A stretch of DNA of 51,890 nt from Rhizomicrobium sp. (lineage in GTDB: Bacteria; Pseudomonadota; Alphaproteobacteria; Micropepsales; Micropepsaceae): assembly GCA_025451875.1 (NCBI GenBank), contig JANWJQ010000076.1, forward strand, positions 1-51,890. The letters run 5' to 3'. Shown here one piece after another: positions 16,637 through 24,764 of this stretch. A program made the position numbers and the translations under genes. Each line of letters starts with the position of its first letter. Position 1 is the stretch's first letter. Under the pieces are notes generated by a model. It was not told the origin of the DNA, did not search any database, and saw only the letters and a list, made by a program, of their open reading frames with translations.

Positions 16637-17400
16637 CGCGCGGTGTATCCGCCGTCGATTACAAGCTCCGAGCCCGTAACGAACTTCGCTTCGTCGGACG
16701 CCAGATAAACAGCGCCCCAAGCGATATCGTCCGGCTCGCCGATGTGGCCAAGCGGATGCAGTGCGTCAGTTGCCTTGCGCCCCTCGTTTACATCTCCAAT
16801 GCCGGCCAGGTGATGCTCAACCATCGGCGTCCAAATGAAGCCCGGATGAATCGAGTTCACGCGGATGTGGTCCGGGGCGTAAATCATCGCATCGGTCTTC
16901 GTCATCAGCCGAACGGCGCCTTTTGAGGCGTGGTAAGGCGGCACGTCGGGTGCGCCTACCAGACCGTAGATCGAAGAAAGATTGATGATACTGCCGCCGC
17001 CCGCGTTGCGAAGGAGGGGGATGGCATGCTTGGTGCCGAAGAAGACACCCTTCACATTGATGCCCTGCACGAAATCCCATTCGGCTTCGGTGATTTCGTG
17101 TGTCGGCTTGTTCGCGCCCGACACGCCCGCATTGTTCACGACTATGTTGAGCTTGCCGAAATGCTGGACAACAGCGACGAACACAGAGGCAACCTCGGCT
17201 TCCTTCGAGACATCGCAATGCCAATATCTTGCCGCGAACCCACGGTCGACGAGTTCTTTTTCAAAAGCCCGGCCGTCATCGTCCAGAACGTCCAGGATCG
17301 CGACTTTCGCACCTTCTTCCGCCATGCGCACCACGGTAGCTCGGCCAAGCCCCAGCGCGGCGCCAGTGATCAGGGCCACTTTTCCGGAAAGCCTGTTCAT
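16633..17400 (-). CDS. Short-chain dehydrogenase/reductase
   Basis: The product (255 aa) is a classical SDR: cofactor loop TGAALGLG (13-20), NNAG (near 89), and a catalytic region with SS near 143 followed by YHASK. The C-terminus VTGSELVIDGGYTAR is typical. An Asp after the second strand (ILDVLDDD) suggests preference for NAD(H). The substrate cannot be predicted; relatives include glucose and cyclopentanol dehydrogenases. The ATG at 17400 has GGGAG 8 bases upstream. The FixK-type box lies 57 bases from the start. It is co-transcribed with the TPR gene through an ATGA overlap. Confidence 0.9.
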   Translation of the reverse strand: MNRLSGKVALITGAALGLGRATVVRMAEEGAKVAILDVLDDDGRAFEKELVDRGFAARYWHCDVSKEAEVASVFVAVVQHFGKLNIVVNNAGVSGANKPTHEITEAEWDFVQGINVKGVFFGTKHAIPLLRNAGGGSIINLSSIYGLVGAPDVPPYHASKGAVRLMTKTDAMIYAPDHIRVNSIHPGFIWTPMVEHHLAGIGDVNEGRKATDALHPLGHIGEPDDIAWGAVYLASDEAKFVTGSELVIDGGYTAR

Positions 17401-17456
17401 GGATGTCTCCCTTCAGAGCTATCCAGATCAGGATGGCGCAAACCCCGTCCGGCTGG

Positions 17457-17470
17457 ATGATCCAGGTCAA
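17457..17470. promoter_or_regulatory. FixK/FNR-type box
   Basis: ATGATCCAGGTCAA, one left half-site mismatch. It lies 57 bases upstream of the SDR start (17400, -). A weaker partial copy (GCTATCCAGATCAG) lies at 17418-17431. Confidence 0.58.
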
Positions 17471-17478
17471 CGGCCAGA

Positions 17479-18759
17479 TCAGTTCCCGAGGGACGCGGAG
17501 AAAAAATAGCCACTCCAAAGGCCGGCGAGCAGAATCAGAAGCCCCCCCGAAACCCGCGTGGCAAATTCCGGCGTGCCGGAGGCGAAGGAGACCGGGGCTT
17601 TCACCAGCATGTTCGCTGTCAGAGCGAAGAGGATTGCCATGTCGCCGGTGGCAAGATCGACTTTTCCGTTCGCAACGAGCGTGCCGATAGTCGCCGCGGT
17701 CGCGTGAACATCGACGAGGCCCGTGGCGACGGCTCCCGCCTTGATGCCGCCGGATCCGAAAAAAGATGCCAGCAGATCGGCGACAAGCCCGAACGCTGCC
17801 ATCAAAACCACGAACACCACCACGATTCTGACATCGAAGGCCTTTCCGGGAGTAAGAAGCGATGCCTCTTTCGGAAAGGCGCGCAGGGATAATCCGGCAA
17901 CATAGGCGAGCACACCCGCAAAAGCGCATCCCAACGGGATTGCCAGGGGACGCAACAGTGCTGGATCAGCAGCCGTCACCAGCGCTCCAAGATAGATTAG
18001 AGATCCAAGCGTCGATGCCGTCGCCGCGGCTGCGGAAGGCCCGGCAAACCCGCTCTGGTTTCGCGATCGCGCTCCCATTGCTGCAATCGCGGCCGAACTG
18101 GATACGAAGCCAGACGCAAATCCGGCCGCCACAAGCCCGAGTCTTGGTCCCAGAATTCGGCTTGCGACGTAGCCGGCACCGCTGAGCCCAATCAGCACCA
18201 CGACGAGGCGCCACCATGCGAAAGGATTGATCAAGTTGAAAGGATCGACCGTCCTGTCAGGTAGCAAGGGAAGAATCACAAGGGCGGCAATGGCAAAGAT
18301 CAGGCCGTTGCGCAGTTCGCCCTCAGTGAGAACATCACGCACAAGCTTGTGCAGAGGATCGCGCCACGCAAGAAGGACTGTGACAACCACGCCAATGGCG
18401 AGCGCTGACACGAGGTCGCGCTGCACCTCCGCGCCGAGAAGGAATGTTGCGACCATGGCGACTTCGGTCGTCAACCCCGGGTCGCGGCGATCGTCGAGCC
18501 AGTAGCTCATTACCGCAGCGACGGCCACGAACGCGCCGCTCACAATGAGAAGTCCCGTCGATTGGGATTGTGCCGCGAGCCCGCCCAGCAACCCGATCAG
18601 CGCGAAAGTGCGAAGCCCGGCGGGACCGCGGCGAGCGCCATCACCCTTCCGTCGCTCGCGATCAATCCCGATAATGGTTCCGATCGCCAATGCGGTCAGC
18701 AGCCGCCAAACCGGTGCGGCGAACACCGCCTGCAAATCAGGCGCCGCCATGTCCGCCAC
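17479..18759 (-). CDS. MgtC/SapB and DUF4010 membrane protein
   Basis: The product (426 aa) is an integral membrane protein with an N-terminal MgtC/SapB domain (LTALAIGTIIGIDRERR, then GPAGLRTFALIGLLGGLAA) and a longer C-terminal DUF4010 part with many hydrophobic helices. MgtC proteins are tied to growth at low Mg2+ and to control of F-type ATPase in pathogens; the fused form has no firm function. The start is GTG with AAGG upstream. It follows the USP ending at 18772 by 12 bases and is probably the last gene of an operon with two USPs, driven by the boxes near 20551. An Mg-type P-type ATPase lies at the far end of the window. Confidence 0.87.
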   Translation of the reverse strand: MADMAAPDLQAVFAAPVWRLLTALAIGTIIGIDRERRKGDGARRGPAGLRTFALIGLLGGLAAQSQSTGLLIVSGAFVAVAAVMSYWLDDRRDPGLTTEVAMVATFLLGAEVQRDLVSALAIGVVVTVLLAWRDPLHKLVRDVLTEGELRNGLIFAIAALVILPLLPDRTVDPFNLINPFAWWRLVVVLIGLSGAGYVASRILGPRLGLVAAGFASGFVSSSAAIAAMGARSRNQSGFAGPSAAAATASTLGSLIYLGALVTAADPALLRPLAIPLGCAFAGVLAYVAGLSLRAFPKEASLLTPGKAFDVRIVVVFVVLMAAFGLVADLLASFFGSGGIKAGAVATGLVDVHATAATIGTLVANGKVDLATGDMAILFALTANMLVKAPVSFASGTPEFATRVSGGLLILLAGLWSGYFFSASLGN

Positions 18760-18771
18760 CGCCTTGTTGTT

Positions 18772-19632
18772 TCAGTGCGAAATGAACACCGGAATGGGGG
18801 GCGCCGACAACACGCTGCGCGTGGCGCCGCCCAGGATGAACTCCAACATTCTGCTGTGCCCGAAGGCGCCCATCACCAGCAGATTGGCCTTGTGCGCAGT
18901 GACATAGCGCTCGATCGCCTCGCCGATGGGGCGGTCGTTTACATCAACGGTATCGAAAACTGCATCCACGCCGTGCGCTTTCAGATGCCGTTCCAGATCG
19001 GTGATCGGAAGATGATCGCGGAATTTCTTTTCCTTGGAGAAGGTCACGATGCGCACATCGCTCGCCATCTTGAGGATAGGTATCGCATCGGCCAATGCGC
19101 GCGACGCCGCCCGGCCAAAATCCCATGCTACCACGACACGGTCGATCGCGAAGGATTTGGGGCCCTTCTCCGCAATCGCCGGCAGAAGAATCGCCGGACG
19201 GCCGGAATTGAAAACAACCGCTTCGTTGAAGAGCTCATCCAGTCCGATCATTTCCGGCACGGGCAGGAACGTTAGATCGCGCTGCCGCGCATGCTCAACG
19301 ATGTGTTCGGAAGACGGTAGAGGCGACGTTGCCTCCAGCAGCTTCTCGCGGAAGACGCCTTGGGCCTTGGCGGTTTTTTCAAATCGCTCCAGCGAGGCTT
19401 TCGCGCTGTCTGCGCTCTTCTGGAGCGCGCCGTCGATCATGCTGGGAACATCGATCAGCCATTCGCCATGCGAATATGACTTGGAAAAGCTTTTGCGCTC
19501 CAGAACCTGCACCAGTCCGGAAATGCCTGCGCCGAGCCGGTCGGCAATGGCCACAGCCTGATCGATGACATAATCCGGTGTTGCATCCGGATAGCTGGAC
19601 AGGGCCAGCAAAGTATCCTTGTAAGCAGGCAT
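18772..19632 (-). CDS. Universal stress protein, two-domain
   Basis: The product (286 aa) starts MPAYKDTLLALSSYPDA; its second domain (VVVAWDFGRAASRAL) ends with MGAFGHSRMLEFILGG and PVFISH. The N-terminal domain is more divergent than in the other USPs and lacks an ATP loop. A Cys-free, cytosolic protein by sequence. Middle gene of a three-gene - strand unit: 25 bases after the previous USP and 12 before the MgtC/DUF4010 gene. Confidence 0.9.
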   Translation of the reverse strand: MPAYKDTLLALSSYPDATPDYVIDQAVAIADRLGAGISGLVQVLERKSFSKSYSHGEWLIDVPSMIDGALQKSADSAKASLERFEKTAKAQGVFREKLLEATSPLPSSEHIVEHARQRDLTFLPVPEMIGLDELFNEAVVFNSGRPAILLPAIAEKGPKSFAIDRVVVAWDFGRAASRALADAIPILKMASDVRIVTFSKEKKFRDHLPITDLERHLKAHGVDAVFDTVDVNDRPIGEAIERYVTAHKANLLVMGAFGHSRMLEFILGGATRSVLSAPPIPVFISH

Positions 19633-19657
19633 TTTGACGTCTCCACGAAGAATTTAG

Positions 19658-20497
19658 CTAGTGAAAGACCAGCAGGGGTAGTGCGCACTCGATGAACATA
19701 TCCTGCGTGACACCGCCGAAAACATATTCGCGCAACCTGCTATGGCCATAGGCGCCCATCACGAGAAGATCGCATCCGTGATTGTAGGCGGCCGTCAGAA
19801 TCGATTCCGATGTGCTGACGGGAACTTCTGTGACGATCAGAGTCTCTGCGTTTATCCCATGCAGCCTCAGTCGCGCGCGCAACTCTTCCAAAGACTGGCG
19901 TACATTGCGCTCACTTTCGGGGTCTTCCTGAACAGCTATGAGTAGAGCTTTTTTTGCCTTCAGCAGGAACGGCATGGCCACAGTCAGAGCACGGGCGGAT
20001 TCCGGCGTGTCTTTCCATGCGACCGCGATCGTCTCGCCGATGGTCGGGGATGGCTTGGCGGGCGCAACGAGCACCGGCCTGCCTGTCCGCATCACGATCT
20101 CGGCGACACGCTCGGGCAGAAGGCGCGGATCGCGCGCAACGACCACCAGGTCGTTCATCCGGCCATGATAAACAGCTTCGGGCAGCGGAAAGCCTTCCAC
20201 CTCATGCCACTTCATGCCGACGCCCTTCAAAACGGCACCGACCTCATCCGCCGGAAAATCATGGCGTTTGCCGGCATCCTCGAATACGGCGCGCGCTTTC
20301 TGCGAAAGCTGGCCTTCTTCGCGTTCGATTTTCCAGGACGACTCTCGGGTCATCAGAACTAGCGCGTTTTCCGTGTCCAAGCGGACATGAAGGCATTCGA
20401 TCCGAGCGACGAAATTCTTCGCAAGAGTCATCGCCGCTTCCAGCGCTGGATAGTCGCTGTCGAAGCCGGTCAGCGGGACAAAGATGGATTTAACCAT
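19658..20497 (-). CDS. Universal stress protein, two-domain
   Basis: The product (279 aa) starts MVKSIFVPLTGFDSD; its second domain (ETIAVAWKDTPESARALTVAMPFL) ends with MGAYGHSRLREYVFGG and PLLVFH. It is close in sequence style to the truncated USP at the start of the window. It is the first gene of a - strand operon (USP, USP, MgtC/DUF4010). A GGAGGG-like ribosome binding site lies about 6 bases before the ATG, and a FixK-type box lies 54 bases upstream, with a second weaker box further out. Confidence 0.9.
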   Translation of the reverse strand: MVKSIFVPLTGFDSDYPALEAAMTLAKNFVARIECLHVRLDTENALVLMTRESSWKIEREEGQLSQKARAVFEDAGKRHDFPADEVGAVLKGVGMKWHEVEGFPLPEAVYHGRMNDLVVVARDPRLLPERVAEIVMRTGRPVLVAPAKPSPTIGETIAVAWKDTPESARALTVAMPFLLKAKKALLIAVQEDPESERNVRQSLEELRARLRLHGINAETLIVTEVPVSTSESILTAAYNHGCDLLVMGAYGHSRLREYVFGGVTQDMFIECALPLLVFH

Positions 20498-20550
20498 TTA
20501 AAGACCCTCCAATTCACCTTTGCAGAATGGACGATCGCGCCAGAACGTCT

Positions 20551-20564
20551 CTGATCCACGTCAA
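20551..20564. promoter_or_regulatory. FixK/FNR-type box
   Basis: CTGATCCACGTCAA. It lies 54 bases upstream of the USP start at 20497 (-). An AT-rich stretch (20583-20602) lies between it and the second box. Confidence 0.7.
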
Positions 20565-20620
20565 GCAAATCGAAGCTGGGCAGATTTAAATAAATAATAT
20601 TTGGCGTTCTCGGCCTAGCG

Positions 20621-20634
20621 TTGATCCGCGCCAA
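20621..20634. promoter_or_regulatory. FixK/FNR-type box, weaker second copy
   Basis: TTGATCCGCGCCAA, directly next to the galT stop codon and 124 bases upstream of the USP at 20497. It may be an auxiliary site. Confidence 0.4.
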
Positions 20635-21678
20635 TTACCGGGCTTTATCCAGATAGTGAATATCGGCAATGGCGCGAAGCTGCTCAGCGGCGTCTTCCGG
20701 GAGATCATCCCGTTCCCGACCTGCCGCCAGTTCATAACCGGCCATGATCTTCTGCACGGATGCGGCTTTCACGGGCGAGTAATAGTGTGCATGAAAGTGA
20801 CATTCAGGATGCTCGCCGCCATCCAAAGGCACCTGATGAAGAGCCATCGAATAAGCAAAGGGCGCTTCGAAAAGATTGTCGTAACGCGATGTTATGCGCT
20901 TCATGATGTCGGCGAAGCCGTCTTTTTCGGCGTCGCTCATATCTTCAAGAGCGCCAAAATGCCGCTTGCTCAGGACCATCGTCTCGAACGGCCACATAGC
21001 CCAATACGGCGTGACCACGACAAACGCCTCGTTCTCGCAAACAACACGTTCGCCGAGCGAAATCTCGAGCCTGGTATAGTCGCATAGCAGACAGGAGTGG
21101 TGCGTTTCGGCGTATTTCTTCTGAAGCGCTTCCTCCGTCTTCGGAATGTCAGGTATATGGGATGTCGCCCAGATCTGGCTATGCGGATGAGGACTGCTGG
21201 CTCCGCCCAAGGGGCCGTGGTTTTCGAAAATCTGCACATGTCTGATCCAAGGCATGGTGCCGAGCTCGCGACACTGCTCGGCCCATCCATCGACAACGGC
21301 ACGCAGCGATTTGCGTTCGAGCCGCGCCGGCCCGAGGTCGTGACGCGGCGAGTAGCACATCACCCGGCAGACACCACGCTCGGGTGCCGTCATGATGACC
21401 CCATCGTGATCCGCAGGCACAGAACTGCTCTGCGCAGAAAGAGCCGGAAAATCATTATCGAAGGCGTAGGCCGCCACGTAGTCTGGATTGCGCAGACCGC
21501 TCGCGCGCAGATTGCCGGCACAGAGAAAGCAGTTCGGATCATGTGACGGCAGAAGATCCTGAGCGGGCGGTGATGTCCTTTCCGATTGCGGACGCAGCCC
21601 GCGCTTCGGCGCAACCAATATCCACTCCCCGGATAGCGGGTTGAAACGCAGGTGAGACCCCGTTGATTGCCGTGGCAT
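20635..21678 (-). CDS. galT: Galactose-1-phosphate uridylyltransferase
   Basis: The product (347 aa) has the GalT family plan: zinc ligands CFLC (50-53), ENHGPLGGASSPHPHSQIW with active-site HPH (164-166, the second His is nucleophilic), and a C-terminal half with ECHFHAHYYSP. The family exchanges UDP between glucose 1-phosphate and galactose 1-phosphate in the Leloir pathway. No galK or galE lies nearby, so here it may act on other sugar phosphates or nucleotides. No FixK-type box lies just upstream; the gene probably reads through from the DUF6629 gene 89 bases away. Confidence 0.9.
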   Translation of the reverse strand: MPRQSTGSHLRFNPLSGEWILVAPKRGLRPQSERTSPPAQDLLPSHDPNCFLCAGNLRASGLRNPDYVAAYAFDNDFPALSAQSSSVPADHDGVIMTAPERGVCRVMCYSPRHDLGPARLERKSLRAVVDGWAEQCRELGTMPWIRHVQIFENHGPLGGASSPHPHSQIWATSHIPDIPKTEEALQKKYAETHHSCLLCDYTRLEISLGERVVCENEAFVVVTPYWAMWPFETMVLSKRHFGALEDMSDAEKDGFADIMKRITSRYDNLFEAPFAYSMALHQVPLDGGEHPECHFHAHYYSPVKAASVQKIMAGYELAAGRERDDLPEDAAEQLRAIADIHYLDKAR

Positions 21679-21767
21679 AAATTCGTCCCGACCCTATTCA
21701 ACCAAACGATATGCTACACGGCGATCATGGCGGGTAGCGATTCCGGCAACGACAAAAAATTCTACCA

Positions 21768-22433
21768 TCATGGCCGCGCTGCTCGCACTGTAGCCAGCAC
21801 AGTTTTCTGCCTCTGATGGAAGAAAACATAAATTCCAATGCTTGCCGCGGTGGCAAAGAAGCACCATACCGAAACAAAGCTGACGTAAAAGAAGATCAGG
21901 GAAATAACCGCGCCAATCGCCAGGACGCCGCCCAATTTGCGAAGAAATGAATCTGAGGAGAGAAACAGGGGCGCGAGGGTGCACAGCATATAAACAGGCA
22001 CGCCCGCCGCCGGATATGGCCCGCGCGATATATAGCAGATGCTGTGATGGACCACCGATGCCGCATAAGGATTCTCGAAAATGTTTCGGGCCGAATAGAC
22101 GGCCAGGACCAATCCGGCGGGTAGAAATGCGAACATCGCGAAGCGCCGGCCGGGCAACTTCTCGATCAAACCCACCGCCAGCGGAGACCACACGGGCCAG
22201 AAAGCCAGAGCGATCAGGACGAAAAAGTTGGCGGCGAACAGCATGACCGAAGCAGGCCATGCGTGCGCGAAACCCAACCACAGTGTTCCCTCTGCCGCCT
22301 GCTGCGCGGCGAAGACCAAAGGAATTGCAGCGACCGGAGCTTCGCGGGCCCGCGCAACTTTGGAAAGCGCCGCGATCCCGACGCCAGCGGTCAGGACAGC
22401 ACTTGTGAAACTGGCCGCGGCCGAGAAGCACAT
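21768..22433 (-). CDS. DUF6629-type integral membrane protein
   Basis: The product (221 aa) begins MCFSAAASFTSAVLT, the N-terminal hallmark of this uncharacterised membrane family, and has about seven hydrophobic helices. The family is found in bacterial stress loci but has no known function. A TATAAA sits just before the ATG, and the FixK-type box at 22467 lies only 34 bases upstream. The transcript may therefore be leaderless or nearly so. A decayed copy of this gene's first codons and promoter is found in front of ftsH (34562-34739). Confidence 0.78.
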   Translation of the reverse strand: MCFSAAASFTSAVLTAGVGIAALSKVARAREAPVAAIPLVFAAQQAAEGTLWLGFAHAWPASVMLFAANFFVLIALAFWPVWSPLAVGLIEKLPGRRFAMFAFLPAGLVLAVYSARNIFENPYAASVVHHSICYISRGPYPAAGVPVYMLCTLAPLFLSSDSFLRKLGGVLAIGAVISLIFFYVSFVSVWCFFATAASIGIYVFFHQRQKTVLATVRAARP

Positions 22434-22466
22434 ATATTTATATTCCCACGACTGCCTGCGATAGCA

Positions 22467-22480
22467 TTGCGGAAGATCAA
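22467..22480. promoter_or_regulatory. FixK/FNR-type box
   Basis: TTGCGGAAGATCAA (on the - strand TTGATCTTCCGCAA), a variant with one CGCAA half. It lies between the Nudix stop and the DUF6629 start. Its near-identical copy is at 34708-34721. Confidence 0.62.
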
Positions 22481-22504
22481 GCGCTGCCGTACGGACCGGC
22501 GAGC

Positions 22505-22951
22505 TCAAAAAAACTTGCGCAATATGGGTTGCTGGCCTTTTACGATTTTGGCCATGGCATCGGCTTGGGCAAACCAGCCACCCCGGTCCACCTCCGGAAA
22601 TCTCTGCGTCTGTCCGGATTTTGGGGGCCAGATCATTTCGAAGCTGTTGGAAATCAACTGCGCAGGATCGCAGTCTCCTTCGACTGCCCACACGCTGAGC
22701 TGCTTTCCGCTCGGTTGACGGAACGTGCCGAGTGGAACGAACGCACCCTCCACCAAAAAACCCGTTTCTTCCCGGAATTCCCGCTGTGCAGCGAGCAAAT
22801 GATCCTCGTCCGCATCGACGACCCCCTTGGGGATGGACCACGCGTTCAAGTCCTTCTTCGCCCAATAAGGGCCGCCGGGGTGAACAAGAAAAACCTGGGC
22901 GACGCCATGTCTGCCGCGATGAAGCAGGATACCTGCGCTATGGATCGACAT
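22505..22951 (-). CDS. Nudix hydrolase
   Basis: The product (148 aa) contains a complete Nudix box (43-65): G43, E49, R57-E58 and E61-E62 with the spacing Gx5Ex7REUxEExGU. Family members hydrolyse nucleoside diphosphate derivatives with Mg2+; the substrate is unknown, though HPGGPYWAKKD resembles the group that includes diadenosine polyphosphate-type hydrolases. It lies between the nitroreductase and the DUF6629 gene on the - strand. A shortened copy of its 3' end persists at 34718-34822. Confidence 0.9.
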   Translation of the reverse strand: MSIHSAGILLHRGRHGVAQVFLVHPGGPYWAKKDLNAWSIPKGVVDADEDHLLAAQREFREETGFLVEGAFVPLGTFRQPSGKQLSVWAVEGDCDPAQLISNSFEMIWPPKSGQTQRFPEVDRGGWFAQADAMAKIVKGQQPILRKFF

Positions 22952-22993
22952 CGCTTGCCGCCAGAATTGAACGCCAAGTCTAGCCGCGCAGCA

Positions 22994-23551
22994 TCAGTCT
23001 ATCCATTGGATAACAGGCGCCTTGCGCGGCACCGGCGGCGTGACGCCGTCGGGATGCCCCACAATGATGGGAGCGATCGGCACACAGCCAGAAGGCAAGT
23101 CGATAAAACGCCTGCCTTCCCCGGTCTGCAGCCAGCGCTGCGCGAAACCGATCCAGCAGGTGCCCAATCCCCGATCGTGGGCCGCAAGCATAAGGTTTTG
23201 AGCGGCGAGCGCTGCGTCTTCGGCGGCCCAGTCCTGGCCGCGCACCGAAATAAGGACCAGCACCGGCGCATGATAAAAAATGTGAAAATCCGGGTTGCCG
23301 AGATACTCCCGAAAGCCATGCATCGCCGATACTTCTCCCGGACTGGCCAGCATGTGTTGCTTCGAAGCGGCCGATATCTTGTCCAGCAAGGTAGCGTTGC
23401 GGATCACCGTGAAATTCCAGGGCTGCGCATTTACGGCGTTCGGCGCCTGAATCGCAGCATCGATGAGTTCCTGCAGCATATCTTCGGCGACGGGCAGCTT
23501 CTTGAAAGAACGCACCGCGCGGCGTTGATAAATCGCTTCGAGTAACTCCAT
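22994..23551 (-). CDS. Nitroreductase-family flavoprotein
   Basis: The product (185 aa) begins MELLEAIYQRRAVRSFK and has the FMN-binding arginines (RRAVRSF), the APNAVNAQPWNF motif and the C-terminal glycine-rich stretch GLGTCWIGF. Such enzymes reduce nitro groups, quinones or enones with NAD(P)H. The ATG at 23551 has GGAG 9 bases upstream; starts at 23563 and 23587 are possible but lack a better site. It follows a single-domain USP by 36 bases and is probably in its operon. Confidence 0.87.
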   Translation of the reverse strand: MELLEAIYQRRAVRSFKKLPVAEDMLQELIDAAIQAPNAVNAQPWNFTVIRNATLLDKISAASKQHMLASPGEVSAMHGFREYLGNPDFHIFYHAPVLVLISVRGQDWAAEDAALAAQNLMLAAHDRGLGTCWIGFAQRWLQTGEGRRFIDLPSGCVPIAPIIVGHPDGVTPPVPRKAPVIQWID

Positions 23552-23587
23552 GACTGTCTCCATCGGCAAATCGATGCTGAAAACCAC

Positions 23588-24019
23588 TCAGGGAACAACG
23601 ATGACCGGAACGTCGGAAAGGCTCGCGAGCTTTTGGGACACGCTGCCCAGCAACAGGCCGGAGAGCCTTCCATGTCCGCGCTTTCCGACGACAATCGCAT
23701 CGGGTTTCTCTCGCCCGACCGCCTCAAGGATAAGCTCGGCGGGGTCGCCGACGAACGACTCTTGCCTGTCAACGGCCGCGCCTTCTTTCGCCGCAACGGC
23801 GGCGGCATTTCGTAAGGTTTCTTGCGCCTCAGCATCGATCATGTCGCCGACTGCAGCGTGCTCCTGATTGGCGAATTTCCGCAAACCAGCGTCCAAGAAC
23901 GGATTTGAAACCGTCAGAATTGTGAGTTTCGCATGCAGTTCCGCGGCGATACGCGCCGCAAAAGCAACGGCACGCATGCCTCCCGCCGAACCGTCTGTCG
24001 CGACCCATACCCGCTTCAT
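23588..24019 (-). CDS. Universal stress protein, single-domain, ATP-binding type
   Basis: The product (143 aa) begins MKRVWVATDGSAGG and ends PVIVVP. Unlike the tandem USPs in this window it keeps the full ATP-binding motif G-x2-G-x9-G-S (GKRGHGRLSGLLLGS). It is probably a nucleotide-binding USP. The ATG at 24019 replaces a longer in-frame start at 24061 that adds an unrelated N-terminus. It diverges from hsp20, and both may use the FixK-type box at 24103, 84 bases from this start. A frameshifted remnant of a close paralogue is present at 37862-37945. Confidence 0.9.
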   Translation of the reverse strand: MKRVWVATDGSAGGMRAVAFAARIAAELHAKLTILTVSNPFLDAGLRKFANQEHAAVGDMIDAEAQETLRNAAAVAAKEGAAVDRQESFVGDPAELILEAVGREKPDAIVVGKRGHGRLSGLLLGSVSQKLASLSDVPVIVVP

Positions 24020-24102
24020 GTTGCGTCCTGCCCAACAGCGCGAAAGAGATCCGCGCGGCAAAAGGAACTTCTTAAAAGTTATTCTTTCATCTCCATCACT
24101 TT

Positions 24103-24116
24103 TTGACCGGCATCAA
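24103..24116. promoter_or_regulatory. FixK/FNR-type box, divergent
   Basis: TTGACCGGCATCAA. It lies 70 bases upstream of hsp20 (24186, +) and 84 upstream of the USP (24019, -). Confidence 0.68.
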
Positions 24117-24185
24117 AGATGGCTCCCGCTCCCGGAGTTTCTTTGCGTCGTCGCAATATGCGGCGTTGAAAATCAGGAGGTTTTT

Positions 24186-24710
24186 ATGGCCGACACTGTT
24201 CACAACCTGCCCGTCAAGAACGCGGAAAAGAATGCGGTGGAATCCTGGCATCCGCTACGCTCTCTTCGGAACGAGGTCGATCGCCTGTTCGATGCATTCG
24301 ACAATGTTTCCTGGCGTTCGCCCCTCTCCCGTTCGGTGTTCGATTTTGCGCCCTTCGGGCGGGCGTTGACGTCTGTCCATGCGCCCGCGGTCGATATTGT
24401 TGAGAAGGACAAGGAATACGAGATCACCGCGGAGTTGCCGGGCATCGACGAAAAGAACGTCGAAGTCGCGCTTTCCAATGGCGGCCTCGTGATCCGCGGC
24501 GAGAAGGATGTGCTGAAGGAAGAGAAGAAGAAGGATTACTTCCTCTCCGAACGAAACTATGGCTCCTTCGAGCGCTATTTCGGCCTTCCGGAAGGCGTGG
24601 AAACCGACAAGATCGCCGCGACGTTCAAAAACGGCGTGCTGACAGTCACGCTTCCGAAGTCTGCCAAGCTGCAGACTTCTGAGAAGAAGATCGCGGTGAA
24701 AGCCGCGTGA
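24186..24710 (+). CDS. Small heat shock protein Hsp20
   Basis: The product (174 aa) has an N-terminal amphipathic part (SLRNEVDRLFDAFD), an alpha-crystallin domain (about 68-160: VDIVEKDKEYEITAELPGI, FERYFGLPEGV, ATFKNGVLTVTLPK) and a C-terminal I-x-V anchor (KIAV). Small heat shock proteins hold unfolding proteins as ATP-independent oligomers in the cytosol. AGGAGG lies 6 bases before the ATG, a strong site implying high expression. A FixK-type box is 70 bases upstream. A strong hairpin follows the gene. Hypoxia-linked Hsp20 proteins occur next to USPs in other bacteria, for example in the DosR regulon of mycobacteria. Confidence 0.95.
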   Translation: MADTVHNLPVKNAEKNAVESWHPLRSLRNEVDRLFDAFDNVSWRSPLSRSVFDFAPFGRALTSVHAPAVDIVEKDKEYEITAELPGIDEKNVEVALSNGGLVIRGEKDVLKEEKKKDYFLSERNYGSFERYFGLPEGVETDKIAATFKNGVLTVTLPKSAKLQTSEKKIAVKAA

Positions 24711-24721
24711 CGGAGGCGCCT

Positions 24722-24754
24722 GGACCGGCGGCTCTGCCCCGGCACCGCCGGTCC
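24722..24754. terminator. Hairpin between convergent genes
   Basis: GGACCGGCGG (24722-24731) pairs perfectly with CCGCCGGTCC (24745-24754) around a 13-base loop. It lies between hsp20 (+) and the alcohol dehydrogenase (-). No T run follows, so it is a stem only. Confidence 0.55.
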
Positions 24755-24764
24755 TTCGCGCAAT

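Noticed and set aside
17457-17470. Box read as the promoter of the MgtC/DUF4010 gene
   Set aside because: The box lies after that gene's stop codon; its position and 57-base spacing fit the SDR gene at 17400 instead.
22994-23587. Longer N-terminus for the nitroreductase from 23587 or 23563
   Set aside because: The ATG at 23551 has the better ribosome binding site and gives the normal family N-terminus.
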